Shown: positions 37,481 to 45,704 of the stretch, piece after piece
Layout of the letters: each line of letters opens with the position of its first letter
Numbering within the stretch: position 1 is the stretch's first letter
From: Azoarcus sp.
GTDB taxonomy: Bacteria; Pseudomonadota; Gammaproteobacteria; Burkholderiales; Rhodocyclaceae
Assembly (NCBI GenBank): GCA_030604735.1
Contig: JAUVVG010000028.1
Coordinates: forward strand, 1-51,971
Direction of reading: 5' to 3'
Length of the DNA stretch: 51,971 bases
Position numbers and translations under genes: made by a program
The notes under the pieces: model-generated
What the model was told of the DNA's origin: nothing
Seen by the model: the letters and a program-made list of their open reading frames with translations, nothing else
Databases searched by the model: none

Positions 37481-38855
37481 AGCTCACCCGCGGATCGGCG
37501 ATCGCATAGGCGACGTCGGCTAGCAGGTAGCCCGCGAGCGTCAGCAGGCCGGAGATCAGCGTCACCGACAGCACCAGCTCGCGGTCGCGGGTCTGTACCG
37601 CCTCGACCGCGAGCTTGCCCATGCCGTCGATGCTGAAGATGCTCTCGACGATGACCGAGCCGGCCAGCAAGCTGGGCAGCAGCGTCGCCGACACCGTGAT
37701 CAGCGGCAACAACGAATTGCGGAATACATGGCGCCACAGCACGGTTTCCTCGTCCACGCCCTTGGCACGCGCCGTACGCGCATAGTCGGCTGCGAGATTC
37801 TCGAGCAGCGACGAACGGGTCAGCTTGGCGAGAAAGGCCAGCCCGCCGTAGGACAGCGCGATCACCGGCAGCACCAGATGCCAGACCCGGTCGAACAAAT
37901 ACCCCGCCTGCACGATCTCGACCCCGGCCAAGCGGGCCAGCCCGATACCGACACCGAGCCCGATCGCCCCGGCGAAGCCGATACGCAGAAAGGCGCTCTG
38001 CAATCCGGCCAGGCCAGCACACAACACACCGCCGACCCCGGCGAGGACCAGATGCAGCACACCCGGTCCTGCGCCGAGCAGATCGGCCGCCATCAGGTAG
38101 CCGAACATGGCACCCAGGACCCCGCCACCCAGGCGCAACGCACGCGGACCGGCGCGGGCCGAGGCCCACACCAGCAAGGCGGCACTCAGCCCGACCGCGA
38201 GAAACAGCAGGCCAAGATCACCCACGCTGCCCAGCCAGGGCAAAAAGGTCTGGTCCACCGCCTCGCGCCGCACCAGGCCGGCGGTCGGGAACCAGCGCCA
38301 GTATTGCTCGGAAGCGAAGAAGCCGATGAACAAGACCCCGGCCAGCATGGTCGGCACCGACCACAGACCGAGCAGGAACACGTTGGAAGCGACATCAAAG
38401 CGTCCGCCGCGCGCCCGCGCGGCCTGCACCCCGATCGCGATCGACAACGCATAGATCAGCGGGATCGACAACAGATTGAGCAGCAGCGTGATCGGCAGCC
38501 GTTCCGCCAGCAAGTCGGTCACCGGCCGGCCATAGCGGAAACTCACCCCCAGATCCGGTCCCTTCCACAGCGAAAACGCGCCCAGGCTGCCGTCGGCCTC
38601 ACGGGTGAAGCCAACCGGCGAGATGTTGTTCAGCCAGCGCAGATACTGCACCGGCGCGGGCTGATCCAGCCCGTACAGGCGGTTGTAATAGTCTTCCAGC
38701 GCCTGGCGGGTTTCCGGCTCGAGGTTGGTGCCATCGACCAGCGATTGTGCGCTGATCCCGCCCGGCGCGGCCGCCATCACGACGAACACCACCAGGGTGA
38801 TGCCGAACAGGGTCGGCACCATCAACACCATGCGACGCAGCAGGTAGATCAGCAT
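37473..38855 (-). CDS. yejB: Peptide ABC transporter permease (YejB/DppB-like) with a multi-helix insertion
   Basis: 460 residues against about 310-365 in common homologues. It has the DppB-type start MLIYLLRRMVLMVPTLFGIT, the periplasmic loop with NRLYGLDQPAPVQYLRWL, and the EAA loop YARTARAKGVDEETVLWRHV. Between about residues 211 and 320 sits an extra region with about four hydrophobic helices, rich in Gly/Ala/Leu (for example FLAVGLSAALLVWASARAG). It is encoded 21 bases after the binding-protein gene. The insertion is open and uninterrupted, so it is not an assembly frameshift as far as I can see. Confidence 0.85.
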   Translation of the reverse strand: MLIYLLRRMVLMVPTLFGITLVVFVVMAAAPGGISAQSLVDGTNLEPETRQALEDYYNRLYGLDQPAPVQYLRWLNNISPVGFTREADGSLGAFSLWKGPDLGVSFRYGRPVTDLLAERLPITLLLNLLSIPLIYALSIAIGVQAARARGGRFDVASNVFLLGLWSVPTMLAGVLFIGFFASEQYWRWFPTAGLVRREAVDQTFLPWLGSVGDLGLLFLAVGLSAALLVWASARAGPRALRLGGGVLGAMFGYLMAADLLGAGPGVLHLVLAGVGGVLCAGLAGLQSAFLRIGFAGAIGLGVGIGLARLAGVEIVQAGYLFDRVWHLVLPVIALSYGGLAFLAKLTRSSLLENLAADYARTARAKGVDEETVLWRHVFRNSLLPLITVSATLLPSLLAGSVIVESIFSIDGMGKLAVEAVQTRDRELVLSVTLISGLLTLAGYLLADVAYAIADPRVSYD

Positions 38856-38876
38856 GAGGCGGCGCGCTCCCGGTGC

Positions 38877-40769
38877 TCAGCGATTGCGCTGCAAGGCGGT
38901 CGGCACGAAGACCTCGACCGGGACCGCCATCAGGTTCAGGCCCAGTCCGGTGTTCTCGAGGTTCTCGATACGGTTGTCGACGAAGGCCAGCGTGTTGCGC
39001 CGGAACAGGAAGGTGTAGGGCTGATCCTCGACCAGTACCCGTTCGGCCTCGCGCCAGATCTGCATCCGTTTTTCTTCATTCACCTCGGTCCGGGCGGCGT
39101 CTATCAGGCGATCGAGTTCCGGGTTGCGATAACTCATGAAGTTGTCGCCCCCCTCCATGGTCTGAGTCGAGTGGAACATCTGGAAGATGTCGATCTCTAT
39201 CCCCGAGGTCCAGCCGAGGGTGATCGCGTCGAAGTCCTTCTGGCGCAGGTTGTCCAGCATCACCGACCACTCGGTCGGCCGCGGTCGCATCACGATGCCG
39301 GCGCGGGCATAGAGGTCGCGCAGGAACAACACCATCCTCCGGGTATCCTCGTTGTCCTGGAAGAAGGTCAGTTCGAACTCGAAATTGCGCCCATCCGGGC
39401 CCTGCAGGATGCCATCACCATTGCGATCCTCGAACCCTGCCTCGGCGAGCAAGGCCCGTGCCCGCTCGAGATCGAACGGAATCGGCGTGTTGGCCGGGTC
39501 ATGCTGAGGCGAGCGCGGACTGAACGGGCTGACCGCCGGTTCAGCATAGCCGAGCAGGACTTCCTCGATGACCCGCGGCACATCGGTGATGTAGGACATC
39601 GCCCGGCGCACCCGCGGGTCGGCGAAACGGGTAGCCTCACCGCGTCGCTCCTGGTTCCACGCGATGTAGTTATAGCCTGCGGTGGGGCTCATGTACTCGA
39701 AGTGCCGGGTGCGTGCCGCCAATCCCTGGTCGTCGAGCAGGCGTTGGTACTCGCGCGGACGGGCACCATAGAGGTCGATGTCCTGATTGCGGAAGGTCGT
39801 CAGCCGGGCGCTGTCGTTCTCGATCACCCGCCACACGATCCGGTCGAAGGAGGGGTCGACCGGCCCCCAGTAGCGCGGATTGCGCTCCAGCTCGACCCGC
39901 CCCTGGTCTGGCGTCCAGTTCTCGGGGTCGCTGAGCCGGTACGGGCCGGACCCGAGCAACAGGCCGCGGCTCTCGTTGAAGGTTCGGGGGTCCTCGAGAT
40001 AGCGTCGGTAGAAATGGGCCGGCAGGATGTCCATGGTGCCGGCCAGCTGCAGGCTGTTGAAATACGGCTCGCCGAACACGAACTCGACCGTATGGTCGTC
40101 GACCGCGGTGACCCGCTCGATCCGGCTCAGATAGGCCCGGCTGCGCGGTGCGGCGATCACCTCGTTCATGATGAACTCGAAAGTGAAGGCCACGTCATGC
40201 GCGGTCAGCGGCTGGCCGTCGGAAAAATTCACATCGCGTCGCAAGCGGAAGGTGATGGTCAGCCCGTCCTCCGAAATCGACCAGTCCTCCGCGACCAGGC
40301 CTCGCCACTCCAGGCTGTCAGGGTCGCGCACCAGCAGCGACTCGATGATGTAGGACTGCACCTCGCTGGCATAGGCGTCGGCCGACACCAGAGGCGTCAG
40401 CGTGCGCAGGCCGGTGCCAAAGGCCAGCATCAGCCAGTCGCCACTGGCGTAGTCCGGCCTGGCCAGCGCACGTCGGGCACGCTCGAAGGCATCCGATGTC
40501 GTGCCAGTATTATTTCCGAGGGTAGCCTGAGGAGAACCGGTCGAGCCGACCCCGCCGAACTGGCCCGAGCGCAAGCCCTGCTCGAGATCACGCAACAGGC
40601 CACGGGTACGCCGGATGTCCTCCGACTGCTCCTGCATGATCCGGGTCATCTCGGTCATGCGCTGCCACTGACGGTCGATCTGGATCATCAACAATACCAG
40701 CAGGCCAGCCAACAGGCCGAACCCCACCCACACACCGATGCGCCCCGCGCCCGTCGTCGTTCTCTTCAT
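38877..40769 (-). CDS. Membrane-tethered extracellular solute-binding protein (SBP_bac_5 family)
   Basis: 630 residues. Instead of a cleavable signal or lipobox the N-terminus has a membrane helix at about 11-31 (GVWVGFGLLAGLLVLLMIQI), then a charged heptad-like coiled coil (about 32-66), and a Gly/Ser/Thr linker (about 67-90). The type-5 peptide-binding fold follows from about 108 (LVSADAYASEVQSYIIESLL, VNFSDGQPLTAHDVAFTFE, TLGWTSGIEIDIFQMFHST). It presumably feeds peptides to the permeases encoded next. AAGGG lies before the ATG. The architecture resembles a homologue of YejA/DppA held at the inner membrane. No symbol assigned because of this difference. Confidence 0.8.
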   Translation of the reverse strand: MKRTTTGAGRIGVWVGFGLLAGLLVLLMIQIDRQWQRMTEMTRIMQEQSEDIRRTRGLLRDLEQGLRSGQFGGVGSTGSPQATLGNNTGTTSDAFERARRALARPDYASGDWLMLAFGTGLRTLTPLVSADAYASEVQSYIIESLLVRDPDSLEWRGLVAEDWSISEDGLTITFRLRRDVNFSDGQPLTAHDVAFTFEFIMNEVIAAPRSRAYLSRIERVTAVDDHTVEFVFGEPYFNSLQLAGTMDILPAHFYRRYLEDPRTFNESRGLLLGSGPYRLSDPENWTPDQGRVELERNPRYWGPVDPSFDRIVWRVIENDSARLTTFRNQDIDLYGARPREYQRLLDDQGLAARTRHFEYMSPTAGYNYIAWNQERRGEATRFADPRVRRAMSYITDVPRVIEEVLLGYAEPAVSPFSPRSPQHDPANTPIPFDLERARALLAEAGFEDRNGDGILQGPDGRNFEFELTFFQDNEDTRRMVLFLRDLYARAGIVMRPRPTEWSVMLDNLRQKDFDAITLGWTSGIEIDIFQMFHSTQTMEGGDNFMSYRNPELDRLIDAARTEVNEEKRMQIWREAERVLVEDQPYTFLFRRNTLAFVDNRIENLENTGLGLNLMAVPVEVFVPTALQRNR

Positions 40770-40854
40770 TCAGCCCTTCTCTGATCAAACGAGGTCGTCA
40801 CTTCATCAACGCGTCGACGCCCGACCGCCGCACGCTGTCACGCCATCACTGTAC

Positions 40855-40874
40855 CCGGATTATCCTGGAAACCG
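40855..40874. promoter_or_regulatory. Dyad element 1 in the transporter/transglycosylase region
   Basis: CCGGAT-T-ATCCTGG is a near-palindrome at 40855-40868, followed by AAACCG. It resembles the element at 41094-41108, with ATCCTGG then A/C-rich AACCG in both, 87 bases from the binding-protein start. Confidence 0.35.
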
Positions 40875-41093
40875 CAGATGGACGTGCCCGAGTGTGCGTC
40901 TGGAGCGCCGTCTGGCAAGGCGCGACGACGCGGCATGGTCATCCCCTGCAAGGAGGAGCAACGCAGCCAGGCGGCGCGCCAGGCGTGCAATCGGGTACGT
41001 AGCGGCCTCAGCGCTTGGGTGAGTACCCACGAAGGCAGACACCTCGGCTTTCATCGACATTCAAGCAAGGTTTCAAGCGGCCAACTGCGGTTT

Positions 41094-41115
41094 CCAGGAT
41101 CATCCTGGCAAACCG
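41094..41115. promoter_or_regulatory. Dyad element 2 in the transporter/transglycosylase region
   Basis: CCAGGAT-C-ATCCTGG is a perfect 15-base dyad (41094-41108), followed by CAAACCG, 81 bases upstream of the mltB start. It shares its right half and flank with element 1, suggesting a common regulator. Confidence 0.35.
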
Positions 41116-41189
41116 ACATTTGTCGTACCATGTGGTTCCCCTGCAATTGGGGCTTTACCACCCAGTCATCGGCTATCGAACCCCCACCC

Positions 41190-42404
41190 ATGCCCGTCCA
41201 GAACACACGCTCGACCTTTCTGCCCGCCCTGCTGACCGCCAGCGCTGCACTGATCTTCCCGTCGTTTGCCGCCGCAGAGCAGAACTTTCAGCAATGCCTC
41301 GCCGAACTCCGTCGCGAAGCCCCGTCCCGCGGGGTCGCGACTACGGCCTTCGACCGCCACACCAGCGGGCTCGAAGCCGACATGGGCGTGATCGCCCTGC
41401 TCGACCACCAGCCCGAGTTCCGCACCCCGATCTGGGACTACATGGCCGGCCTGGTGGATGAGGAGCGGGTCGCCGATGGAGTTGCGATGCTGGCGGAATG
41501 GAACGACACCCTGCGCCGGATCGAGTCCGATTTCGGGGTCGACCCGGCGACCGTGGTCGCGATCTGGGGCGTCGAGTCCAACTTCGGGCGTACTTTCGGT
41601 CGCCGCCCGGTGGTGAGCTCGCTCGCCACGCTGGCCTGCATCGGCCGGCGCCAGACTTTCTTCAGGGGCGAGTTCTTCACCACGCTGAAAATCCTGGAAC
41701 AAGGCCATGTCGAGCCGGATGCGCTGGTCGGCTCATGGGCTGGCGCGTTCGGCCACACCCAGTTCATGCCTTCCACCTTCATGCGGATCGCGGTCGATTA
41801 TGACGGCGACGGGCGGCGCGACCTGATGGGCAGCATCCCGGATGCGCTCGCCTCGACCGCGAACTACCTCAAGCAATCGAACTGGCGCAGCGGCGAGCCG
41901 TGGGGTTTCGAGGTCCGCCTTCCACGCGGCATGGACACCTCGGGCGCTGGTCGGCGCAACAAGCAGCCGATGTCGGCCTGGGCTACCGCCGGCGTTCGCC
42001 GGGTCGATGGCAGCCCGCTGCCGGCCGGTTCGGCACAGGCCGGCCTTCTGCTACCGGCCGGCCCGCAAGGACCGGCCTTTCTGGTGATGCGCAACTTCGA
42101 CGCGCTGTTCTCCTACAACGCCGCCGAGAGCTACGCGCTCGCGATCGCCCACTTGTCCGATCGCCTGCGCGGACAGGGCGGATTCATGACCGCTTGGCCG
42201 ACCGACGATCCGGGTCTGTCTCGTGCGGAACGCCGCGAAGTACAGACCCTGCTCCTTGAACGCGGATTCGACATCGGCGAAGTCGACGGCATCATCGGCT
42301 CCAACACCCGCGCTGCCATCGCCCAGCTTCAACCGCAACTGGGACTGGACGCCGACGGGCGCGCCGGACAGAAACTGCTGCAAGCCCTGCGCAGCGCGCG
42401 CTGA
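41190..42404 (+). CDS. Lytic murein transglycosylase (MltB/Slt35 type) with PG-binding domain
   Basis: 404 residues from ATG 41190. A Sec signal peptide (about 1-28, LLTASAALIFPSFAAAEQ) leads to the SLT_2 domain with the catalytic Glu in VAIWGVESNFGRTFGR near 125. GAFGHTQFMPSTFMRIAVD and DALASTANYLKQ follow. A peptidoglycan-binding_1 domain covers about 335-400 (VQTLLLERGFDIGEVDGIIG, then LQPQLGLDADGRAG). It cleaves glycan strands with 1,6-anhydro ends in the periplasm. There is no lipobox, so it is a soluble MltB homologue. No ribosome site is seen at this ATG. Confidence 0.9.
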   Translation: MPVQNTRSTFLPALLTASAALIFPSFAAAEQNFQQCLAELRREAPSRGVATTAFDRHTSGLEADMGVIALLDHQPEFRTPIWDYMAGLVDEERVADGVAMLAEWNDTLRRIESDFGVDPATVVAIWGVESNFGRTFGRRPVVSSLATLACIGRRQTFFRGEFFTTLKILEQGHVEPDALVGSWAGAFGHTQFMPSTFMRIAVDYDGDGRRDLMGSIPDALASTANYLKQSNWRSGEPWGFEVRLPRGMDTSGAGRRNKQPMSAWATAGVRRVDGSPLPAGSAQAGLLLPAGPQGPAFLVMRNFDALFSYNAAESYALAIAHLSDRLRGQGGFMTAWPTDDPGLSRAERREVQTLLLERGFDIGEVDGIIGSNTRAAIAQLQPQLGLDADGRAGQKLLQALRSAR

Positions 42405-42411
42405 AAAGCGA

Positions 42412-42433
42412 GGGGCGGCCTCTCGGCCGCCCC
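42412..42433. terminator. Hairpin between mltB and the small secreted protein gene
   Basis: GGGGCGGCC (42412-42420) pairs exactly with GGCCGCCCC (42425-42433) around TCTC, 7 bases after the mltB stop. On the minus strand the hairpin is followed by CTCGCTTTTC. It probably terminates both convergent genes. Confidence 0.7.
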
Positions 42434-42461
42434 GTTCAGTCTTTCGGGAATTGTTCGAATT

Positions 42462-42605
42462 TCATGTCTTCGTGACAGGCGTGCTCATCTGGTCCGAACC
42501 CGTCTTGCCGTCAAGCAGTTTTCCCTTATCACCGGAACAAGCCATTGCGGAGGCAGATCCGACGGCAAACATGATGGCCAGCAAAGCAGCAACGCGCTTG
42601 ATCAT
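42462..42605 (-). CDS. Small secreted protein, uncharacterised (47 residues)
   Basis: The reverse strand from ATG 42605 encodes MIKRVAALLAIMFAVGSASA as a clear signal peptide, with cleavage likely after ASA or AMA. A short mature part follows with one cysteine (MACSGDKGKLLDGKTGSD) and a tail DQMSTPVTKT. GGAGGG lies 6 bases before the ATG. A promoter-like TTGATT-17-TAATCT sits upstream and a hairpin follows the stop, so it is a complete self-contained unit. The MAC triplet is not a classical lipobox. I recognise no family. It lies among peptidoglycan enzymes, so an envelope role is plausible but unproven. Confidence 0.65.
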   Translation of the reverse strand: MIKRVAALLAIMFAVGSASAMACSGDKGKLLDGKTGSDQMSTPVTKT

Positions 42606-42649
42606 TCAGCACCCTCCATGTTTGGGCTGTTCTCTCGCCCGACGCTTCC

Positions 42650-42678
42650 AGATTAGGCCAGGCGATCGACCGAATCAA
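42650..42678 (-). promoter_or_regulatory. Candidate promoter for the 47-residue secreted protein
   Basis: On the minus strand TTGATT (42673-42678) and TAATCT (42650-42655) are 17 bases apart; the start point would be near 42643, giving a leader of about 38 bases with the GGAGGG site. Confidence 0.45.
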
Positions 42679-42849
42679 GAAAAATCTCTTCGCCACAAAT
42701 ACATCGTCGAATTCGAAAACCACCGCCTGAACGAATGTCCTGTCTGCAGGGGTTGTATCCAGCGCAACGCAGTGGTCAAGACCGGTTGTCCAGACCTTTT
42801 GCGTCTGAGCTGAAAAGCGATTTCAACGGCTGTCAGATAGATCGGATAA

Positions 42850-43572
42850 TCAACCGTCGCGCCCGCGCAGCGGTTCGATGATGCTGGCGACCCGGCTGGG
42901 CTGGCAGTTGATGTAAGCCGACGACGCCAGCCAATCCTGGTCCGGGTAGTAGGAGAACATGAACTGCCCACCCTTGAGGCTATCCACAACCATCTCTCCG
43001 ATTTCCGGGCGCACCGCGGGACAGCCCTGGCTGCGACCGATCCGGCCCTGCCGCGCTATCCAGTCCGGATCGACGTAGTCGGCGGTGTGGATGACGATGG
43101 CCCGTTCGCGCGCCTTGTCGTTGATCCCCGGTTCCAGCCCGTCCATGCGCAGCGAGTAGCCATGACGACCGAAGTAGCTTTCCTGGGTCCGGAACAGCCC
43201 GATGCTGGACTGGTAACTGCCGACGACGTTGGAGAACGCGGTGGCATAGTTGTCCCCGGAATTCTGACCGTGGGCGACGAGATCCTCGACGAGCAAGGCC
43301 TTCTCGGTCAGATCGAAGATCCACAGGCGCCGCTCGGACGACGGCAGCGAGAAATCGATCACCGCCAGCCGCTCGGCGGCCTCCAACCCACTTCGCACCG
43401 CGCACTGCATCGCGGTCACGGCGAGATCGAGCACCTTGCGGTCCAGCCCCGGCGCCTGCCTGGCCAGCGACTCCGCCAGCAGGAAATCACTCGCATCATC
43501 CGCGTGTGCAGAACTCAGGCACACGACCGCCCCCGTTGCAGCCAGCAACAGCTGCCTCAATGTATTCATCAT
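42850..43572 (-). CDS. YkuD_2-type murein L,D-transpeptidase domain protein
   Basis: 240 residues with a signal peptide (about 1-24, ending SSAHA). The catalytic fold has IVIHTADYVDPDWI and the active-site cysteine in GRSQGCPAVRPEI near 193, which matches the SxGCxA pattern of the YkuD_2 family. Upstream SIGLFRTQESYFGRHGYSLR and NSGDNYATAFSN are also family-like. It is exported and presumably acts on peptidoglycan tetrapeptides. It faces away from the LdtD-like gene with 233 bases between. Substrate and role in this family are poorly known. Confidence 0.82.
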   Translation of the reverse strand: MMNTLRQLLLAATGAVVCLSSAHADDASDFLLAESLARQAPGLDRKVLDLAVTAMQCAVRSGLEAAERLAVIDFSLPSSERRLWIFDLTEKALLVEDLVAHGQNSGDNYATAFSNVVGSYQSSIGLFRTQESYFGRHGYSLRMDGLEPGINDKARERAIVIHTADYVDPDWIARQGRIGRSQGCPAVRPEIGEMVVDSLKGGQFMFSYYPDQDWLASSAYINCQPSRVASIIEPLRGRDG

Positions 43573-43805
43573 GCGGTATTCTTCCCCTTGTTACCGGCCA
43601 AGCACCGGCCAACATCCTGCACCGACCTGTATCGACCTCGATTAGGCCTTGAACGTGGCACCTCACATTCCCGAGACGGCCGCATCGGTCACCCAGCGAG
43701 ACCAGCGGCGAAAAGCATTGAACGCCACGGCAGGCCCCAGGGTCCATTAGTCAGGACCGATGTCAAGGGCGCTATCTTACCAGCCGACCGGATGGAGAAA
43801 AACAT

Positions 43806-45620
43806 TTGTCCCCAACTAGAGCACTCCTCCTGATTGCCCTTCTGCTGTTCTCCACGAACTCGGCGGCGGGCGTCCTGGGCAGCGAGGCGGTCGCGCATGA
43901 AATCCGCAACGCCCTGCTGCCCCCAGCGCAGCTGGAAAATCTTCCGTCGCGCACCCCCAGGGCGCAGGCGCGAGAGGACGATTTGCGACTTTTCTACACC
44001 CAGCGCAACCATGCACCGGCCTGGAGCGACCCGGCCCGACTGCTCGCACTGGCCGACGCACTGGCCTCGCTCGTGGACGATGGACTCGATCCGGAACACT
44101 ACCTTCAGGCCGAGCTCCGGGCGCAAGCCGAACTGCGGGTGGCGGGCGAACGCCTACCGCCTGATCCAGCGCAGACAGCCTGCTCGGACCTGAGCGCGAC
44201 GCGTGCCTACCTGCAGGCACTTCACGATCTGTCCTCCGGCCGATTGAACCCGGTCGATGCGGGTTTCATCTGGCACTTCCGCTCCGACGTCGATTCGATC
44301 ATGGCACGCGAGCAACGTGTAATGCTCGCCGAGAGCGGCCTTGCCGACATCGGGGCGGCGTTCGATCGTGCCCGTCCCGCGACCAGCCGCTACCATGGAC
44401 TACGCAATGCGCATGCCGCGCTGCGCGAACAAGCTGCCATGGCAGACTGGACTGCAATTCCGGCAGGGCCGTCCTTGCGCGAGGGCATGCGTGACGACCG
44501 CGTCGCGTTGCTGAGGCAGAGGCTGTCCAGGGAGGACCCGGTCACGCCGGCCACCGTGACTGCTGTCGCTGGACCCGATCCATTTTCTCCCGGTCCCGCA
44601 GGGGCCAACACCTCCGACCGCGCCGACCCGGCGTTGGCCGCTGCGCCGGCCTCGGCCCTTTCTCCCATTTCGGGTAGCGACCCGGACCTCTACGACATCG
44701 AATTGGTCGTGCGTGTCCGTGCTTTCCAGCATCGCCATAACCTGCAGGTAGATGGCATCGTCGGCCCCGCCACCTTGGCCGCGCTGAACGCCTCACCGGC
44801 GCAGCGACTCGATCAGATCAAGGTGAATCTCGAGCGTATGCGATGGCTGGCAAGGGAACAGGAACCGACTCACGTGCTGGTCGATGTGGCCGGTGCCGCC
44901 ATTCATTATGTGCGCGACGGCGAGATCGTATGGACGACACGCGCCCAGGTCGGGCGCGCGGCAAGGCCGACCCCGCCGCTCAAGTCCGAGATCACCCATG
45001 TCACCTTTAATCCGACCTGGACCATTCCACCGACGATACTGCGCAACGACAAGCTGCCCGAAATCCGCCGCGACATCGACTATCTGGCCCAGAACAATAT
45101 CCGCGTGCTCGACCATAGCGGGCGCGAACTGTCACCCTACGAGGTCGATTGGGACAGGCCCGGCGCGGTGATGCTGAGGCAGGACGCCGGGCCGGGCAAT
45201 GCGCTCGGACAGGTCGCGATCCGCTTCCCCAACCCCTTCCACGTCTATCTTCACGACACGCCGAACCAGCGCCTGTTCCAGCGCGACCAACGCGCCGTCA
45301 GCTCGGGCTGTGTCCGGGTCGAAAACGCAATGACCCTGGTCGATCTGCTGCTGGAAGAAGGCGCTGGCGAAGACAAAGCCCGCGCTTACGCGCTTCTGAA
45401 CAGCGGTCGCACCCGCAATTTCAACCTGAGCCACCCGGTGCCGGTGCTGATCGCTTACTGGACCGCAGACATCGATGAACGGGGCGAACCCACCTATCGG
45501 CCCGACCTCTACGGGCAGGACGAACAGGTCCTGCGCGCGTTGAGCACCTCTTTCACGACCGACCCGCTTCACCCACCCGCGATCTCCTTGGGAAACAGCT
45601 CGGTATCGACCTGTCGCTGA
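43806..45620 (+). CDS. L,D-transpeptidase (YcbB/LdtD-like)
   Basis: 604 residues from TTG 43806, with GGAG 8 bases upstream and no nearer ATG. Signal peptide about 1-21 (RALLLIALLLFSTNSAAG). A scaffold domain (about 35-230), a peptidoglycan-binding module (about 295-330, VRAFQHRHNLQVDGIVGPAT) and the YkuD domain (about 355-530) follow. The active-site cysteine is in RAVSSGCVRVENA, after YLHDTPNQRLF. It forms 3-3 cross-links between meso-DAP residues. A Pro/Ala/Ser/Asp-rich insert of about 50 residues near 245-295 splits the binding-module region and is not usual. Called YcbB-like by length and domain order. Confidence 0.88.
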   Translation: MSPTRALLLIALLLFSTNSAAGVLGSEAVAHEIRNALLPPAQLENLPSRTPRAQAREDDLRLFYTQRNHAPAWSDPARLLALADALASLVDDGLDPEHYLQAELRAQAELRVAGERLPPDPAQTACSDLSATRAYLQALHDLSSGRLNPVDAGFIWHFRSDVDSIMAREQRVMLAESGLADIGAAFDRARPATSRYHGLRNAHAALREQAAMADWTAIPAGPSLREGMRDDRVALLRQRLSREDPVTPATVTAVAGPDPFSPGPAGANTSDRADPALAAAPASALSPISGSDPDLYDIELVVRVRAFQHRHNLQVDGIVGPATLAALNASPAQRLDQIKVNLERMRWLAREQEPTHVLVDVAGAAIHYVRDGEIVWTTRAQVGRAARPTPPLKSEITHVTFNPTWTIPPTILRNDKLPEIRRDIDYLAQNNIRVLDHSGRELSPYEVDWDRPGAVMLRQDAGPGNALGQVAIRFPNPFHVYLHDTPNQRLFQRDQRAVSSGCVRVENAMTLVDLLLEEGAGEDKARAYALLNSGRTRNFNLSHPVPVLIAYWTADIDERGEPTYRPDLYGQDEQVLRALSTSFTTDPLHPPAISLGNSSVSTCR

Positions 45621-45671
45621 ATAGCCTCCGGATTGCGTGTCCACAGCGACTCCTCGTCAGCGACACCGATG

Positions 45672-45697
45672 CGCCCGATGATAGCAATCATCGGGCG
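45672..45697. terminator. Perfect 11-base hairpin between convergent genes
   Basis: CGCCCGATGAT (45672-45682) and ATCATCGGGCG (45687-45697) pair exactly around AGCA. It sits between the ends of the LdtD-like gene and the MFS gene and is a probable bidirectional terminator without a T-run. Confidence 0.65.
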
Positions 45698-45704
45698 GCC
45701 GGGA

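Larger units (their letters stand above)
40770..41189. other. 420-base divergent regulatory region
   Basis: The frame that joins mltB is open back to 40878, but the extension lacks a ribosome site and family character, so I treat this as non-coding. It contains two related dyad elements (40855-40868 and 41094-41108) and should hold promoters for both the transporter operon and the transglycosylase. Confidence 0.5.

Noticed and set aside
37728-40784. 1018-residue plus-strand open frame
   Set aside because: It runs antiparallel through the permease and binding-protein genes, is rich in Arg/His/Gln/Pro typical of antisense frames in GC-rich DNA, and shows no domain.
40878-41189. N-terminal extension of the transglycosylase
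   Set aside because: No ribosome site and no signal peptide at that start; the signal peptide begins at 41190.
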